This document shows, piece after piece, positions 35,761 through 45,747 of a stretch of DNA of 64,000 nucleotides. Position 1 is the stretch's first letter. Every line of letters starts with the position of its first letter. The notes under the pieces were generated by a model. That model had not been told where the DNA came from. It saw nothing but the letters and a program-made list of their open reading frames with translations, and did not search any database. Location of the stretch: assembly GCF_007752345.1 (NCBI RefSeq), contig NZ_CP036299.1:2557001-2621000 (forward strand). The letters are read 5' to 3'. Origin of the DNA: Planctopirus ephydatiae. Lineage in GTDB: Bacteria > Planctomycetota > Planctomycetia > Planctomycetales > Planctomycetaceae. The translations under genes were made by a program, and so were the position numbers.

Positions 35761-35788
35761 GATTCTTACCGGAGATGGAGTAAGAATC
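35761..35788. promoter_or_regulatory. 9-bp inverted repeat upstream of the haem-dehydrogenase gene
   Basis: GATTCTTAC (35761-35769) is repeated inverted at 35780-35788 with ten bases between. It ends 32 bases before the ATG and just ahead of the ribosome binding site (AAGGA). It could be an operator half-site pair or a leader hairpin. Confidence 0.35.
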
Positions 35789-35819
35789 GCCGGTGGCACT
35801 GTGGCAAGGATGAACACAA

Positions 35820-38800
35820 ATGGCTTTGCAAAGGCTCGCTGTTCAACGATTTCTGTGGTGCTTGTTCGGACTTTCATGGGCCTTTAGCAGTGTCATTTCT
35901 GCGCAACTTGTGGTCGCCGAGGACGTGCAACAGCCCTTTCAGGAAATGCATGGATTCCGGGTGCATCCCGACTTTCTGATCGAACCTTTTGCCGATGACA
36001 AACTGGCACATGACATTTACTGTATGACCATCGACCCGCAAGGACGGGTCGTTGTCGCTGGTCCAGGCTATATTCGCATCCTGATCGATGAAGATCAAAA
36101 CGGCATAGCAGACAAAGCCATCACCTTCGCCAGCGAGCCTCGCAATGGCGCCCAGAGTCTGGTCTATCATGGACGAGACCTCCTGGCGGTAGGAGATCGT
36201 GGCGTACTTCACTTCGAAGATCGCGATGGTGACGATATCGCCGATGGCCCTGCCAAAGTCTACCTGCAGATCAAGACTGGCGGTGAACATGATGCTCATT
36301 CGCTTCAGAAAGGGGCCGATGGCTGGTGGTATCTTCTGGCCGGAAATATGGCCAGGGCCGACAGTCGGTATGTCACGCTCAAGTCTTCTCCCATCACCAA
36401 TCCCGTTCATGGCGTGTGGATGCGGATCCGCCCTGATATGAAGGCCGCCGAGGTTTTGACGGATGGTTTACGTAATGCCTACGACTTTGCCTTCGATCAA
36501 CAGGGCCGGGCTGTCACTTTCGACAGCGATGATGAACGTGACATTTCGCTGCCATGGTATCGGCCGACTCGCGTGCTTGAGCTGACGCCCACTTTTCACA
36601 TGGGCTGGGAAAGCAACAGTTGGAAGCGTCCTGACGATTGGTTTGATTCGCCCCGTGTACTCGCGACAGCAGGCCGTGGTTCCCCGACAGGTGTTCTTTC
36701 TTATCAGCACGACGCCTTCGGTGAATCATGGCGTAACACGCTTTTTCTGCTCGATTGGACCTATGGCCGACTCCTGGCGATACCTCCCCATCAGGTTACA
36801 GCAACTGACAAAGATACTCGCCAGGAACCACAGCCCCCCGAACTGATTCTCACCGCAGCACCAGGATTTGGTTTCGCCCCCACCGATATGGAAGTCGGGC
36901 CGGATGGAAGCATTTACATCTGTGTGGGTGGTCGCGGCACACAAGGCGGAATCTACCGCTTACGACCGAAGCAGGCTGTCTCTACAGCACAGCCTGACTC
37001 TGCGTCATCGCCAGTCGATAAATCCATGCAGGCGATCTTGAATGCTCCCCAACCTTTAAGCAGTTGGTCACGGGCTCGGTGGATCCCACTTGCGCGAATG
37101 GCTGGCCGGGAATCACTTCTGGCAGCAGCGCTGGAGACTTCCAGATCTGATGCCGAGAGAATCCGTGCCATTGAAGCCATAACCGAACTCTATGGCGGGC
37201 TGAAGGCCGTCGAACTGCTGAATCTTACTCCTGATGCTCAAGCCAGTCGACCTGTCATAGCCCGGGCGGTTTGGTCAGTCTTCCGTAACGGTGAGTTCCC
37301 ACCGGTCGAGGCGATCCAAAAGATGATCCCCGCAATGCAGCAAGAACCCAAGTCTGCGGCAGGCCGTGATGAGAGCAGCCTTTTGGAACAGTCTCTGCTC
37401 GAAGGTTTATTGACAATCGAAGCTTCGCAGATATCGAATTCTGACTGGAAAGAGTTTTCTCCCGTCATCATCTCCTGCCTGTCTCACTCTCATCGCCTGG
37501 TGCGTACTTTGGCTGCGCGAGTTGTCGCCAGAATTCCTGAGGATCTTCTCCCACAGATTGCCAGCGAAGCCGGAAAACGCGGCCCCAAAGCAGCGATTGC
37601 CTATGCGTTTGGTTGGATCGATCGCACAGATACTCTGCCAACCAGGTTGGAAAGTTCCGCTGCTTCAGTCGCCTTGAAAGTTCTGGAGCGATCCAGCGAC
37701 ATCGAAGCTCAACAAGAAGCCATTCGACTTCTGCAAAAAATTCTGGGTGGTGTCGGCGGACCGACTGATGTTCCACCAGCATTTCTCGGATACGTTGCTG
37801 GTGCCAATCTCTCGACAGTCGAACGCCAGATTGACCAGTTAAGAGTTGACGTGGCCAGAATCTACCTGGGCCGAACATCGGGCAATCAGGTCGAACTGGA
37901 ACGAGTTCTCGCCATGATCGAACTCGCGCATGAACCTGTCCTCACAAAGCTCCTTAGCCAACTGAGCGAAACATCGAACCCGATCGACGATATACACGTG
38001 CTCGCGGTTTCCGCCTGTATGCGAGTGGCTCGCACCAGCAGCCATCGCGAGGCGATTATCAGCGCGTTTCTCGATCTTGATCGCAAGATCATGGCACACA
38101 AACTTCCACGTGACACCTATTGGAATGACCGCATCCGCGACATTTATCTGGCCCATTGCGCCATTGATGAAATGCTGCCAGTCGTGATGGCGCAGCATCC
38201 AAAACTGGGCAGGTCTCATCATGTGCTGTATCTCAGTAAGTTCCCCGGCGAGTTGTTTGGAATTGCCCTGGGTGGTTTCGTGAAGCAGATTGAAACGGAT
38301 CCTGATTATCTGTGGACAGGCGATGTGCTCTTCCTGCTTGCCTCAGCGAACGATCCCAAGCTTCGAGAACTCATCCGCAAGCAGGCTCAGGAATTTCGAT
38401 TGAAATCTCCTGCCACGATTGCACTTTCCGAACATCCTGAAGAAGCCGAGCGATCACTTTTTGTGGAGGGATTGGCCTCCCCGCAACGGGAAGTCTTCAC
38501 AGCGTCGATTCAGGCCCTGGGGCAACTCGCGCCAGCGACCGATGCTGCAACACAACTGGCACTTTTAGCCCTCGCACGCCGATTGAATACAGATGCTCAG
38601 GAATACCGGTTGCGTGAACAGGTGATTGCCCTTCTAGAGCGGAATCTCCAGTACACCGAAAACTCCTTTGTTAAAGGGGAAGCTGGCTTTGTTCCGCAGA
38701 CAGAAGCACTGGCGGCCTGGGAACAATACCTGTCCCGTCTCTATCCAGAGGAAATGACGCGTCTGGTGAACATTAGTAAAGCCGAGCAGAAGGCTCTGGT

Positions 38801-39248
38801 GGATAACTGGCAGGTTGCCCGCTCTCTCACGGGCGATTCACAGCGTGGTGCGACGGTCTTTCGCAATCGAACATGCCAGCAGTGCCATTCCGGTGCAGGG
38901 CTGTCGACATCCAGTGCTCTGGGGCCGAATCTGGCGGGTGCCGCGAAACGATTCAGTCGAGATGATCTGCTGATCGCGATGATTGATCCCAGTCGCGATG
39001 TTTCTTCAAGGTACCAAGCCACTCTCATTGAGCATATCGACGGAAGGACACTCACAGGGATGATTGTGTATGAATCGACGGATGGCCTGCTCATGCGAAA
39101 TGCCACGGGGCAGGTTTTTCGTGTGGAATCGAAAGAGATTGAGAATCGCCGTCCACTCACGACTTCTCTGATGCCAGTCGGCTTACTCAATGGCGTCTCA
39201 GCCCAGGATCTCGCCGACCTCGAAGCCTATCTGCAACTCACTGAATAG
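35820..39248 (+). CDS. PVC-type dehydrogenase with HEAT-like repeats and C-terminal cytochrome c domain
   Basis: An exported protein of 1142 residues. After a signal peptide (1-34) comes a beta-propeller of the planctomycete membrane-bound dehydrogenase/sorbosone-dehydrogenase type (about 40-385), with FRVHPDFLIEPFADDKLAHD, FDSDDERDISLPWYRPTRV and VGPDGSIYICVGGRGTQGGIY. Residues about 400-980 are helical and HEAT-like. The C-terminus (about 1005-1142) is a haem-binding domain with TCQQCHSG (Cys1019, Cys1022, His1023) and the following GPNLAGAAKRFSRDDLLIAMIDPSRD typical of the PVC CxxCH family. It probably oxidises a sugar or alcohol in the periplasm and passes electrons to the haem. Substrate unknown. 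ATG 35820 with AAGGA. It stands as a single gene. Confidence 0.92.
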   Translation: MALQRLAVQRFLWCLFGLSWAFSSVISAQLVVAEDVQQPFQEMHGFRVHPDFLIEPFADDKLAHDIYCMTIDPQGRVVVAGPGYIRILIDEDQNGIADKAITFASEPRNGAQSLVYHGRDLLAVGDRGVLHFEDRDGDDIADGPAKVYLQIKTGGEHDAHSLQKGADGWWYLLAGNMARADSRYVTLKSSPITNPVHGVWMRIRPDMKAAEVLTDGLRNAYDFAFDQQGRAVTFDSDDERDISLPWYRPTRVLELTPTFHMGWESNSWKRPDDWFDSPRVLATAGRGSPTGVLSYQHDAFGESWRNTLFLLDWTYGRLLAIPPHQVTATDKDTRQEPQPPELILTAAPGFGFAPTDMEVGPDGSIYICVGGRGTQGGIYRLRPKQAVSTAQPDSASSPVDKSMQAILNAPQPLSSWSRARWIPLARMAGRESLLAAALETSRSDAERIRAIEAITELYGGLKAVELLNLTPDAQASRPVIARAVWSVFRNGEFPPVEAIQKMIPAMQQEPKSAAGRDESSLLEQSLLEGLLTIEASQISNSDWKEFSPVIISCLSHSHRLVRTLAARVVARIPEDLLPQIASEAGKRGPKAAIAYAFGWIDRTDTLPTRLESSAASVALKVLERSSDIEAQQEAIRLLQKILGGVGGPTDVPPAFLGYVAGANLSTVERQIDQLRVDVARIYLGRTSGNQVELERVLAMIELAHEPVLTKLLSQLSETSNPIDDIHVLAVSACMRVARTSSHREAIISAFLDLDRKIMAHKLPRDTYWNDRIRDIYLAHCAIDEMLPVVMAQHPKLGRSHHVLYLSKFPGELFGIALGGFVKQIETDPDYLWTGDVLFLLASANDPKLRELIRKQAQEFRLKSPATIALSEHPEEAERSLFVEGLASPQREVFTASIQALGQLAPATDAATQLALLALARRLNTDAQEYRLREQVIALLERNLQYTENSFVKGEAGFVPQTEALAAWEQYLSRLYPEEMTRLVNISKAEQKALVDNWQVARSLTGDSQRGATVFRNRTCQQCHSGAGLSTSSALGPNLAGAAKRFSRDDLLIAMIDPSRDVSSRYQATLIEHIDGRTLTGMIVYESTDGLLMRNATGQVFRVESKEIENRRPLTTSLMPVGLLNGVSAQDLADLEAYLQLTE

Positions 39249-39337
39249 CTGGCTTCACCCACCCACACAAGAAGCTTTATGAAGATATGATTTCTCTCTG
39301 GTTGGATGACAGGCACAAAATATCCCTTATCTGGAGA

Positions 39338-41617
39338 TTACTGCGTCAACTTTTTCCGTAATTCCATGACTGTGAGTCGTTGGGCATCATTTTCTGGAAG
39401 CAACTTCAAATATCGATCGACGAGCTGCCCCGCAGCGATCGTGTCACCTGACGCGAGGAATACCTGCACCAATCGCAACAATGTAGGCAGGCCGCCATTT
39501 CTGAGTTGTGCCCCCGCTGCAGATGCAGTCAGAGCCTGATTAAGAATCAGCCTGGCCAATGCAGCATCCTGCTCAGCAGGCATCTCTCCATGAGTCAGTT
39601 GCCAGGCATACTCCTCAACAATCGAAAGATCGAGGGGGAGCTTCTGATGGGCCAACCGCATCGTCTCAAGTGATTTGCTGGGCTGACCATGCTGCAAGTA
39701 CCACTGGGCAAGATTTTTCCAGCCTTCAGCCATGGAAGGCGATTTCTGAGTGGCCATCTGAAACGCCTCAAGTGCCTCTTCCGGTCTATTCATTTGCATC
39801 AGACAAATCCCCAGATCCGACCACGCCTGCCCATTCAATGGTTCAATCGCGGTTGCTTTAAGAAGCTGAGACTCTGCTTCAGCAAACTTGCCTCGTCTGA
39901 TTAGAAAAGCACCGTAATCGCCAGCCAGCGAACTATCTTCTGGAAAGCGAGTAACTCCCTCCGCAAAGGTTTTCTCGGCTTGACTGGTCTCATTGAACCC
40001 CAGGAACATCATCGCCATCAATCGATGGAACTCAGCATGCGGGTCAAGTCGTTGACTGAGTTCTTCTAACTTGTCGCGTACGTCGGGAAACTGTTGAAGC
40101 TGGATCTTGGCTGTCATCCAGTTGAGCAGATTCGTGTCCAGTATGGGATCCTGTCGGTAAGCCTCTTCGATATGAACTAATGCCGCTTGTACATCGCCTT
40201 TTTGCAGCATCAATTTCCCGAGATTGGCCTGTGCGACAGTTGCCCTGGGATTGGCTTGGACAGTCGTACTCCACAGTGTCCAGACATCCTTGTAAATTTC
40301 GGTTTGTGACCGGGAAATGAATGCCAGCAACGCGACGATCAAACCCATTCCCAGAATGGGAACGACGCTTGGCCATTGGAAGCGTCTCGCGGCCGCTTGC
40401 CATGTGATTGTTAAACCGGTACCTGCCAACGCAATGATCCCTAAGCTCGCCAGATAGGCAAAATGATCGGCAACAAAGGAAAACCTCATGGGGTAAACAT
40501 TAAAGAAGCCAAGTGCCGGAAAGAGCGTGCCAATAAAGTACGCAATTCCTACAAATACTCCTCGGCCAAGTTGCCTTCTGAAGAGTAACGTACCGAGTAA
40601 AACTCCCAGCGTAGCCAGAGGGTACAGCCATTGTACGGGCTGAGAGGCGTCGATTAACCACTTGGGGTAAATGAAAATCAGCGTTTGCGGCCACACAATC
40701 TGCCACGCATAAAACCAGGGAATTCGGCCTGCCAGAACGAGTCGATCCCAGAAACTCAAAGGCACATATTCAGACGTTGCACCCACATGGGTCACTTCCA
40801 GATAAGCCGTGAGCATGCCCATCGAAATACCCAGCACAAAAAACGGAGCTGTGATCTTCACATCCCGCCAGGTCAGTCTGCCACGAACTCCCCACGCCAC
40901 GAGCAGTGCCGCTGCAGGAAGTGTGCATGTGACGGTCTTGCTGAGTAATGCTGCCAGAAACAACACGAAGGCCAGAATCCAGTTCTTCCAGAACAATTCG
41001 ACGCCAGAATCGGGCGACATTTGTTGTTGAGAGAAATCTCTTTCGTTGCGAAGCACACCTAGACATTCAAGCAGTGGCGTCGCTGCGAGGAAATAGAACA
41101 CGCCGGAAAGCACATTCTTCCGTTCGGTGATCCAGGCCACAGATTCCACATGCAGTGGGTGAACAGCAAAGAATAGCGCAATCAACCACGCTCCCGGGAC
41201 TTGCAAACGAACCAGCAGGCGGCCAATCAGAATACTGCAGATGGCATGGAGGAAAATGTTGGTCGCGTGGTAGCCGGCTGGCCACAAACCCCACAGGTGG
41301 TACTCGATCCAGAACGTTGTGTGAACCAGCGGATAGTACTGCGGTGTACTCTCGGGACTGCTCCAGATGAGCCACAAGCCCTGCCATGTTCGCAGAGTCT
41401 TGTTTTGTTCAACATAAGCGTCATCATCCCAGATGTAGCCGCAAGCCAGCCCCTGGCCATGTGCGAAAATCGTCGCAACGACGATGACGAGCACCCAAAT
41501 CCAGAGACGACGACTGCTTTGAACATCACCGGCCAGGCTGCCCCAAGGTTGTGATGATGTGGTGGAATGCACTCGAGAATCATCGCGCATATCAAAGGTT
41601 TCACGAGTCAAAGTCAT
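39338..41617 (-). CDS. TMTC-like multi-pass membrane protein with TPR domain (second copy)
   Basis: A protein of 759 residues. A hydrophilic start (1-36) is followed by about eleven membrane helices (37-430) and TPR repeats from about 445 to 735 (ATVAQANLGKLMLQKGDVQA and AWSDLGICLMQMNRPEEALE are clear units). IWDDDAYVEQN in the first loop supplies the DD pair expected at a GT-C catalytic site, and AVHPLHVESVAWITERKNVL is the TMTC motif. Layout and motifs match the protein at 19459, making the two paralogues, though sequence identity looks low. Donor and acceptor are unknown. ATG 41617 has only a weak ribosome binding site. Single gene, convergent with the haem-dehydrogenase (90 bases). Confidence 0.83.
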   Translation of the reverse strand: MTLTRETFDMRDDSRVHSTTSSQPWGSLAGDVQSSRRLWIWVLVIVVATIFAHGQGLACGYIWDDDAYVEQNKTLRTWQGLWLIWSSPESTPQYYPLVHTTFWIEYHLWGLWPAGYHATNIFLHAICSILIGRLLVRLQVPGAWLIALFFAVHPLHVESVAWITERKNVLSGVFYFLAATPLLECLGVLRNERDFSQQQMSPDSGVELFWKNWILAFVLFLAALLSKTVTCTLPAAALLVAWGVRGRLTWRDVKITAPFFVLGISMGMLTAYLEVTHVGATSEYVPLSFWDRLVLAGRIPWFYAWQIVWPQTLIFIYPKWLIDASQPVQWLYPLATLGVLLGTLLFRRQLGRGVFVGIAYFIGTLFPALGFFNVYPMRFSFVADHFAYLASLGIIALAGTGLTITWQAAARRFQWPSVVPILGMGLIVALLAFISRSQTEIYKDVWTLWSTTVQANPRATVAQANLGKLMLQKGDVQAALVHIEEAYRQDPILDTNLLNWMTAKIQLQQFPDVRDKLEELSQRLDPHAEFHRLMAMMFLGFNETSQAEKTFAEGVTRFPEDSSLAGDYGAFLIRRGKFAEAESQLLKATAIEPLNGQAWSDLGICLMQMNRPEEALEAFQMATQKSPSMAEGWKNLAQWYLQHGQPSKSLETMRLAHQKLPLDLSIVEEYAWQLTHGEMPAEQDAALARLILNQALTASAAGAQLRNGGLPTLLRLVQVFLASGDTIAAGQLVDRYLKLLPENDAQRLTVMELRKKLTQ

Positions 41618-42033
41618 CAGATTTCAATCGCATCTTTCCAGTGAGATCTAGGCCACACAGGCTACCGCACATATTCATGAACATCGGGCGATACTGCATT
41701 TGCCTCATGGGCTTTGCCAGGAAAGAGTAGAACTCCGATCTGTGAAGAAATGATGAGAAACCCGTCCCGGCGTCCGTTTGATGGCACAGAAAGCCTGTTG
41801 ATTGTCACAGGCCAAGGCATTTTGGCTGTGGTCATCTTTTGGACATCAGTTTCAGTCGGCAGTTTGCATTTCCGAAATGGCGTTTTCACTCAGTTTTGAA
41901 GATGTCATCTGATTTTCGATGGTTTTCTGGTACGCTTCACGCAGTAAGATTTGCCTGCTGAACGCATGAAGTGTAAACCTCATGGATTCAGGGCTAGCTG
42001 ACGGATAAAAAATCAACGAAGGAAACTGGTTTC
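41618..42033. other. Divergent intergenic region, 416 bases
   Basis: Lies between the second TMTC-like gene and pgm. Open frames of about 60-75 codons exist on both strands, but their proteins show no recognisable features and no ribosome binding sites. TAAGAT at about 41946 could be a -10 element for pgm. Confidence 0.35.
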
Positions 42034-43680
42034 ATGGGTCTGCATCAATTGGCTGGCAAGAAAGCCCCCCCTGAGATTCTTGTCGATATCGACCGCCTCT
42101 TGCAGGATTACCATGACCGCCAGCCTGACTTAAGCGATCCAGCCCAGCGAGTTTCCTTTGGAACCAGTGGCCATCGGGGAACGTCCCAAAACGGATCGTT
42201 CACCGATGCACACATTGCCGCCATCACTCAAGCGATCGTCGAATATCGGAGGGCCCAAGGAGTCACGGGCCCGCTTTACATGGGCCGTGATACTCATGCC
42301 CTCTCGACACCCGCACAACTGACAGCCATCGAAGTCCTCGCTGCCAATGACGTCACGACGGTCATTCACGCCAGGAATCGAGCCACTCCTACACCAGTCA
42401 TTTCGCATGCCATTCTCACTCAGAATCGAGGGCGAACTTCCGGTCTGGCTGATGGTGTCGTCATCACTCCTTCGCACAATCCTCCTGAAGATGGTGGCTT
42501 CAAGTACAATGGAACAAATGGCGGACCTGCCGATACCGATGCGACCTCTGTCATTCAGGATCGGGCAAATGAGATTCTTTCCAGTGGCCTCAAAGCCGTA
42601 AAGCGGGTCTCTTTATCATCCGCCATGGCTTCAGGCCATGTGACTGAAGTCGATCTCATCACTCCCTATGTCAACGATCTGGGGAGCATCATTGATATGG
42701 ACGTCATCCAGAAAAGTGGCCTCTCGATTGGTGTCGATCCCCTGGGAGGATCATCGCACGATTACTGGGCTCCTGTCGCGGAAAAGTACGGCCTGAATCT
42801 GCAGGTGGTGAATCCCATCATCGATCCGCAATTTGCCTTCATGACGGTCGATCATGATGGAAAAATCCGTATGGATTGCTCCAGCCCCTGGGCCATGGCG
42901 AGCCTTGTTTCTTTAAAGGACAAATTTGGTATTGCTTTCGCCAACGATCCTGATGCCGACCGCCACGGCATTGTCACACCGACGGGTGGGCTAATGAACC
43001 CCAACAGCTACCTCGCCGTTTGTATCCAGTACCTCTTTAAGCATCGCCAGAACTGGAAGTCCACAGCGGGTGTCGGCAAAACACTCGTTTCCAGTGCGAT
43101 GATCGACCGTGTCGCGCATGCTCTGGGACGCAAGCTCGTCGAAGTCCCCGTCGGCTTCAAATGGTTCGTCAGCGGACTTTTCGACGGTTCCCTCGGTTTT
43201 GGTGGTGAAGAAAGTGCGGGTGCCAGTTTCCTGCGAAAAGATGGTTCGGTCTGGTCGACCGATAAGGATGGCCTGATTCTCGGTTTACTGGCCGCAGAAA
43301 TCACTGCTACCACTGGCAAAGATCCCAGCCAGCACTTCGCCGAACTGGCGGCGAAATTTGGTTTGCCCGAATACACACGCATCGATCAGCCAGCCACTCT
43401 CGAACAGAAGTCGATCCTCAAGAAGCTCTCACCACAGGATGTTCAGGCGACCACATTAGCGGGCGATCTCATCACGCAGCGTTTGACTTCCGCACCTGGT
43501 AATCATGCTGCGATCGGTGGCCTGAAAGTCGCGACTGATTTCGGATGGTTTGCCGCCCGCCCATCCGGTACAGAAAACGTCTACAAGATTTACGCCGAGA
43601 GCTTTCGCGACAAGCAACATCTCGATCGAATTGTCAGCGAAGCCCGCGATATTGTCTCGGCTGCCTTGGCCAAAGCATAA
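42034..43680 (+). CDS. pgm: Phosphoglucomutase, alpha-D-glucose-specific
   Basis: Interconverts glucose 1-phosphate and glucose 6-phosphate in the cytoplasm, linking glycogen and nucleotide-sugar metabolism to glycolysis. The 548 residues agree with the E. coli enzyme (546). The phosphoserine loop reads [20 protein letters not shown] (144-163, Ser147), the metal loop NDPDADRHG (near 304-312) and the sugar loop [10 protein letters not shown]; the phosphate-binding end is [25 protein letters not shown] (41-51) is the N-terminal signature. Start ATG 42034, with GAAGGAAA upstream. malQ follows 140 bases later on the same strand; both act in alpha-glucan turnover. Confidence 0.96.
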   Translation: MGLHQLAGKKAPPEILVDIDRLLQDYHDRQPDLSDPAQRVSFGTSGHRGTSQNGSFTDAHIAAITQAIVEYRRAQGVTGPLYMGRDTHALSTPAQLTAIEVLAANDVTTVIHARNRATPTPVISHAILTQNRGRTSGLADGVVITPSHNPPEDGGFKYNGTNGGPADTDATSVIQDRANEILSSGLKAVKRVSLSSAMASGHVTEVDLITPYVNDLGSIIDMDVIQKSGLSIGVDPLGGSSHDYWAPVAEKYGLNLQVVNPIIDPQFAFMTVDHDGKIRMDCSSPWAMASLVSLKDKFGIAFANDPDADRHGIVTPTGGLMNPNSYLAVCIQYLFKHRQNWKSTAGVGKTLVSSAMIDRVAHALGRKLVEVPVGFKWFVSGLFDGSLGFGGEESAGASFLRKDGSVWSTDKDGLILGLLAAEITATTGKDPSQHFAELAAKFGLPEYTRIDQPATLEQKSILKKLSPQDVQATTLAGDLITQRLTSAPGNHAAIGGLKVATDFGWFAARPSGTENVYKIYAESFRDKQHLDRIVSEARDIVSAALAKA

Positions 43681-43820
43681 GACGCGGGCATTTGTTATTC
43701 GTGTCGAGTCGTGAATTCGATAGATTCGAGATCAGCCCTGCCAGTCAGATATCACATGGACAGTTCAATCCGTCTGGTGTATGGGCACTGTCTAATAAGT
43801 TTTTGAGGAACTACTGATTC

Positions 43821-45368
43821 ATGGATCGTGCGAGTGGTGTGCTGCTGCATCCGACATCATTTCCCAGTCGTTTTGGTACGGGAGATCTCGGTCATGAGGC
43901 CTATCAGTTTGTCGATTGGCTGGCTGCTGCCGGCCAATCGTACTGGCAGGTACTCCCACTGAATCCTGTCGATGCCGGCTATTCTCCCTATCAAAGTCCC
44001 TCTTCGTTTGCTGGCAATCCGCTGCTTATCAGCCTGGAAAAGCTGGCTGACGACGAACTTCTCACTCGAGAGGAACTCGATCAGGCAGCGATTGCCGGCG
44101 CCTATGGGAGTGGCAGTGCCAGCTTTGAACTGGCCTTCGAGGGGAAAATGCCGTTGCTGCACCGCGCTGCGGAACGGTTTCATCAGCTTCATGACGACCA
44201 CGAACTTCGAGTGGCATTTCGAACATTCTGCAGTGCGCAAGCAGGCTGGCTCGATCAGATGGCCTTGTTTGAAGCCCTGAAAGGTGCCAATGCAGGCCGC
44301 CCCTGGACGACTTGGACACATCTCGTCGATCATTGGCATTACCCTGGGCCCGAAGCCATCACGGTTCTTCAAGAGCCCATCTTCGTGGCCAAGTTCCAGC
44401 AGTTCATGTTCTTCAGGCAGTGGAACGAATTGCGTGCCTATGCCCGAAACAAAGGCATTCTCATCATTGGCGATGTCCCGATTTATGTCGCTCACGACAG
44501 TGCCGATGTCTGGTCGAATCGTCGCTTCTTTCAACTCAACGAAGCCGGGCAGGCTCTGCAGGTTGCGGGCGTGCCTCCGGACTACTTCTCGGCCACAGGT
44601 CAACTCTGGAACAACCCGGTCTACGATTGGCGAGCACTTGAAGAAGATGAGTACCGCTGGTGGGCCAGGCGATTACAAGCAGTTATGGAAGCGGTCGATC
44701 TTGTGCGGCTGGATCATTTCCGTGGCTTTGAAGCCTATTGGTCAGTTCCCGCGGGCCATGAGACGGCCGAGCAGGGTACATGGGTCCCCGGGCCGGGGCA
44801 TCGCCTGTTTAATGCTCTCAAGTCGCAACTGCGAATACCCGAAGGGATGACACGCCTCCCGATTATTGCGGAAGATCTCGGCACCATTACTGCTGAGGTC
44901 GATGAACTGCGCCTTGCCTATGGTTTACCAGGGATGAAGGTGCTCCAGTTCATGATTGCTGATAACGATCCTTTCCAGCCTCAAGAATTTCCTCCCGAAT
45001 CGATCTGCTATACAGGGACTCACGATAACGACACCACGGTCGGTTGGTTCCAGTCGCACGTGGCGTCGTTTGCCGATCGCTTCGATCGCCTGCGCCAACG
45101 TATTGAATTCTCGAATGAAGACATTGCGTGGGATCTCATAGCCGTGGCCTGGAAGAGCCGCTCAAATATCGCGATTGCACCCCTTCAAGATCTCCTTTCT
45201 CTCCCGGCTGCGGCCCGCATGAATACTCCAGGAACTTTTGGCGCCTCAGCTCGTAACTGGATCTGGCAATACGAACCCGGTGTCCTTACAAAAGACCTTG
45301 CTGATCGTTTGCATCGACTGACAGTGGCCAATCATCGTTTCCTTGGAGATCGCCCGCCACAATTCTAG
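43821..45368 (+). CDS. malQ: 4-alpha-glucanotransferase (amylomaltase)
   Basis: Transfers alpha-1,4-glucan segments between chains, GH77 family, cytoplasmic. At 515 residues it is the short type, as in Thermus. The N-terminus RASGVLLHPTSFPSRFGTGDLG (3-24) is diagnostic. The catalytic residues fall at the expected spacing: nucleophile Asp298 in RLDHFRGFEAYW, acid/base Glu351 in IIAEDLG, and Asp402 in GTHDNDT. RNWIWQYEPG is the conserved C-terminal segment. ATG 43821. With pgm upstream, the pair can turn maltodextrin or glycogen fragments and glucose 1-phosphate toward glucose 6-phosphate. No maltose-uptake or phosphorylase gene is nearby. Confidence 0.96.
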   Translation: MDRASGVLLHPTSFPSRFGTGDLGHEAYQFVDWLAAAGQSYWQVLPLNPVDAGYSPYQSPSSFAGNPLLISLEKLADDELLTREELDQAAIAGAYGSGSASFELAFEGKMPLLHRAAERFHQLHDDHELRVAFRTFCSAQAGWLDQMALFEALKGANAGRPWTTWTHLVDHWHYPGPEAITVLQEPIFVAKFQQFMFFRQWNELRAYARNKGILIIGDVPIYVAHDSADVWSNRRFFQLNEAGQALQVAGVPPDYFSATGQLWNNPVYDWRALEEDEYRWWARRLQAVMEAVDLVRLDHFRGFEAYWSVPAGHETAEQGTWVPGPGHRLFNALKSQLRIPEGMTRLPIIAEDLGTITAEVDELRLAYGLPGMKVLQFMIADNDPFQPQEFPPESICYTGTHDNDTTVGWFQSHVASFADRFDRLRQRIEFSNEDIAWDLIAVAWKSRSNIAIAPLQDLLSLPAAARMNTPGTFGASARNWIWQYEPGVLTKDLADRLHRLTVANHRFLGDRPPQF

Positions 45369-45435
45369 GTTCTTCAGCTAGGATTCTTGTTGGCAAATAT
45401 CTTGACAAGCTGTCTCCTCGATCCAAGGAAGTCCC

Positions 45436-45654
45436 ATGAGTTCACTGCCGATCCATCCTTATGATCTCGCACCTTCCGGCGACCTCGCTGCCAGCACCGC
45501 CGCCGATAAGCAGGAAGTGAACCATGCTCACGATTCGGTTTGTTCCCCAGGTTGCCCGGTTTGCGGTGGTCAACTGATAGAAATCCGGCATAAGCTCATA
45601 TGCTCGCAATGTCATGCGATCTGCGAAACCTGTTGTGAAGGAGGGCGCGGCTGA
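45436..45654 (+). CDS. Small cysteine-rich zinc-ribbon-like protein
   Basis: A protein of 72 residues. The first 32 are polar and probably flexible. The rest carries eight cysteines (36, 40, 43, 56, 59, 63, 66, 67). CPVCGGQLIEIRHKLICSQC is a plausible zinc ribbon, with pairs at 40/43 and 56/59, followed by a second CxxCC cluster. ATG 45436 has AAGGAAG at a good distance and a TTGACA 30 bases upstream. It follows malQ by 67 bases on the same strand. I do not recognise a named family. Small ribbons of this kind are usually metal-site proteins. Confidence 0.7.
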   Translation: MSSLPIHPYDLAPSGDLAASTAADKQEVNHAHDSVCSPGCPVCGGQLIEIRHKLICSQCHAICETCCEGGRG

Positions 45655-45747
45655 GGCCTCCGATCTTCCCAGTGTCAGCGAGGATCGTCCCGTCAGCCCT
45701 TTTGAGTATACTCTTTCTAAATCAGGGCTTATCTGTCTTCTTGGAAC

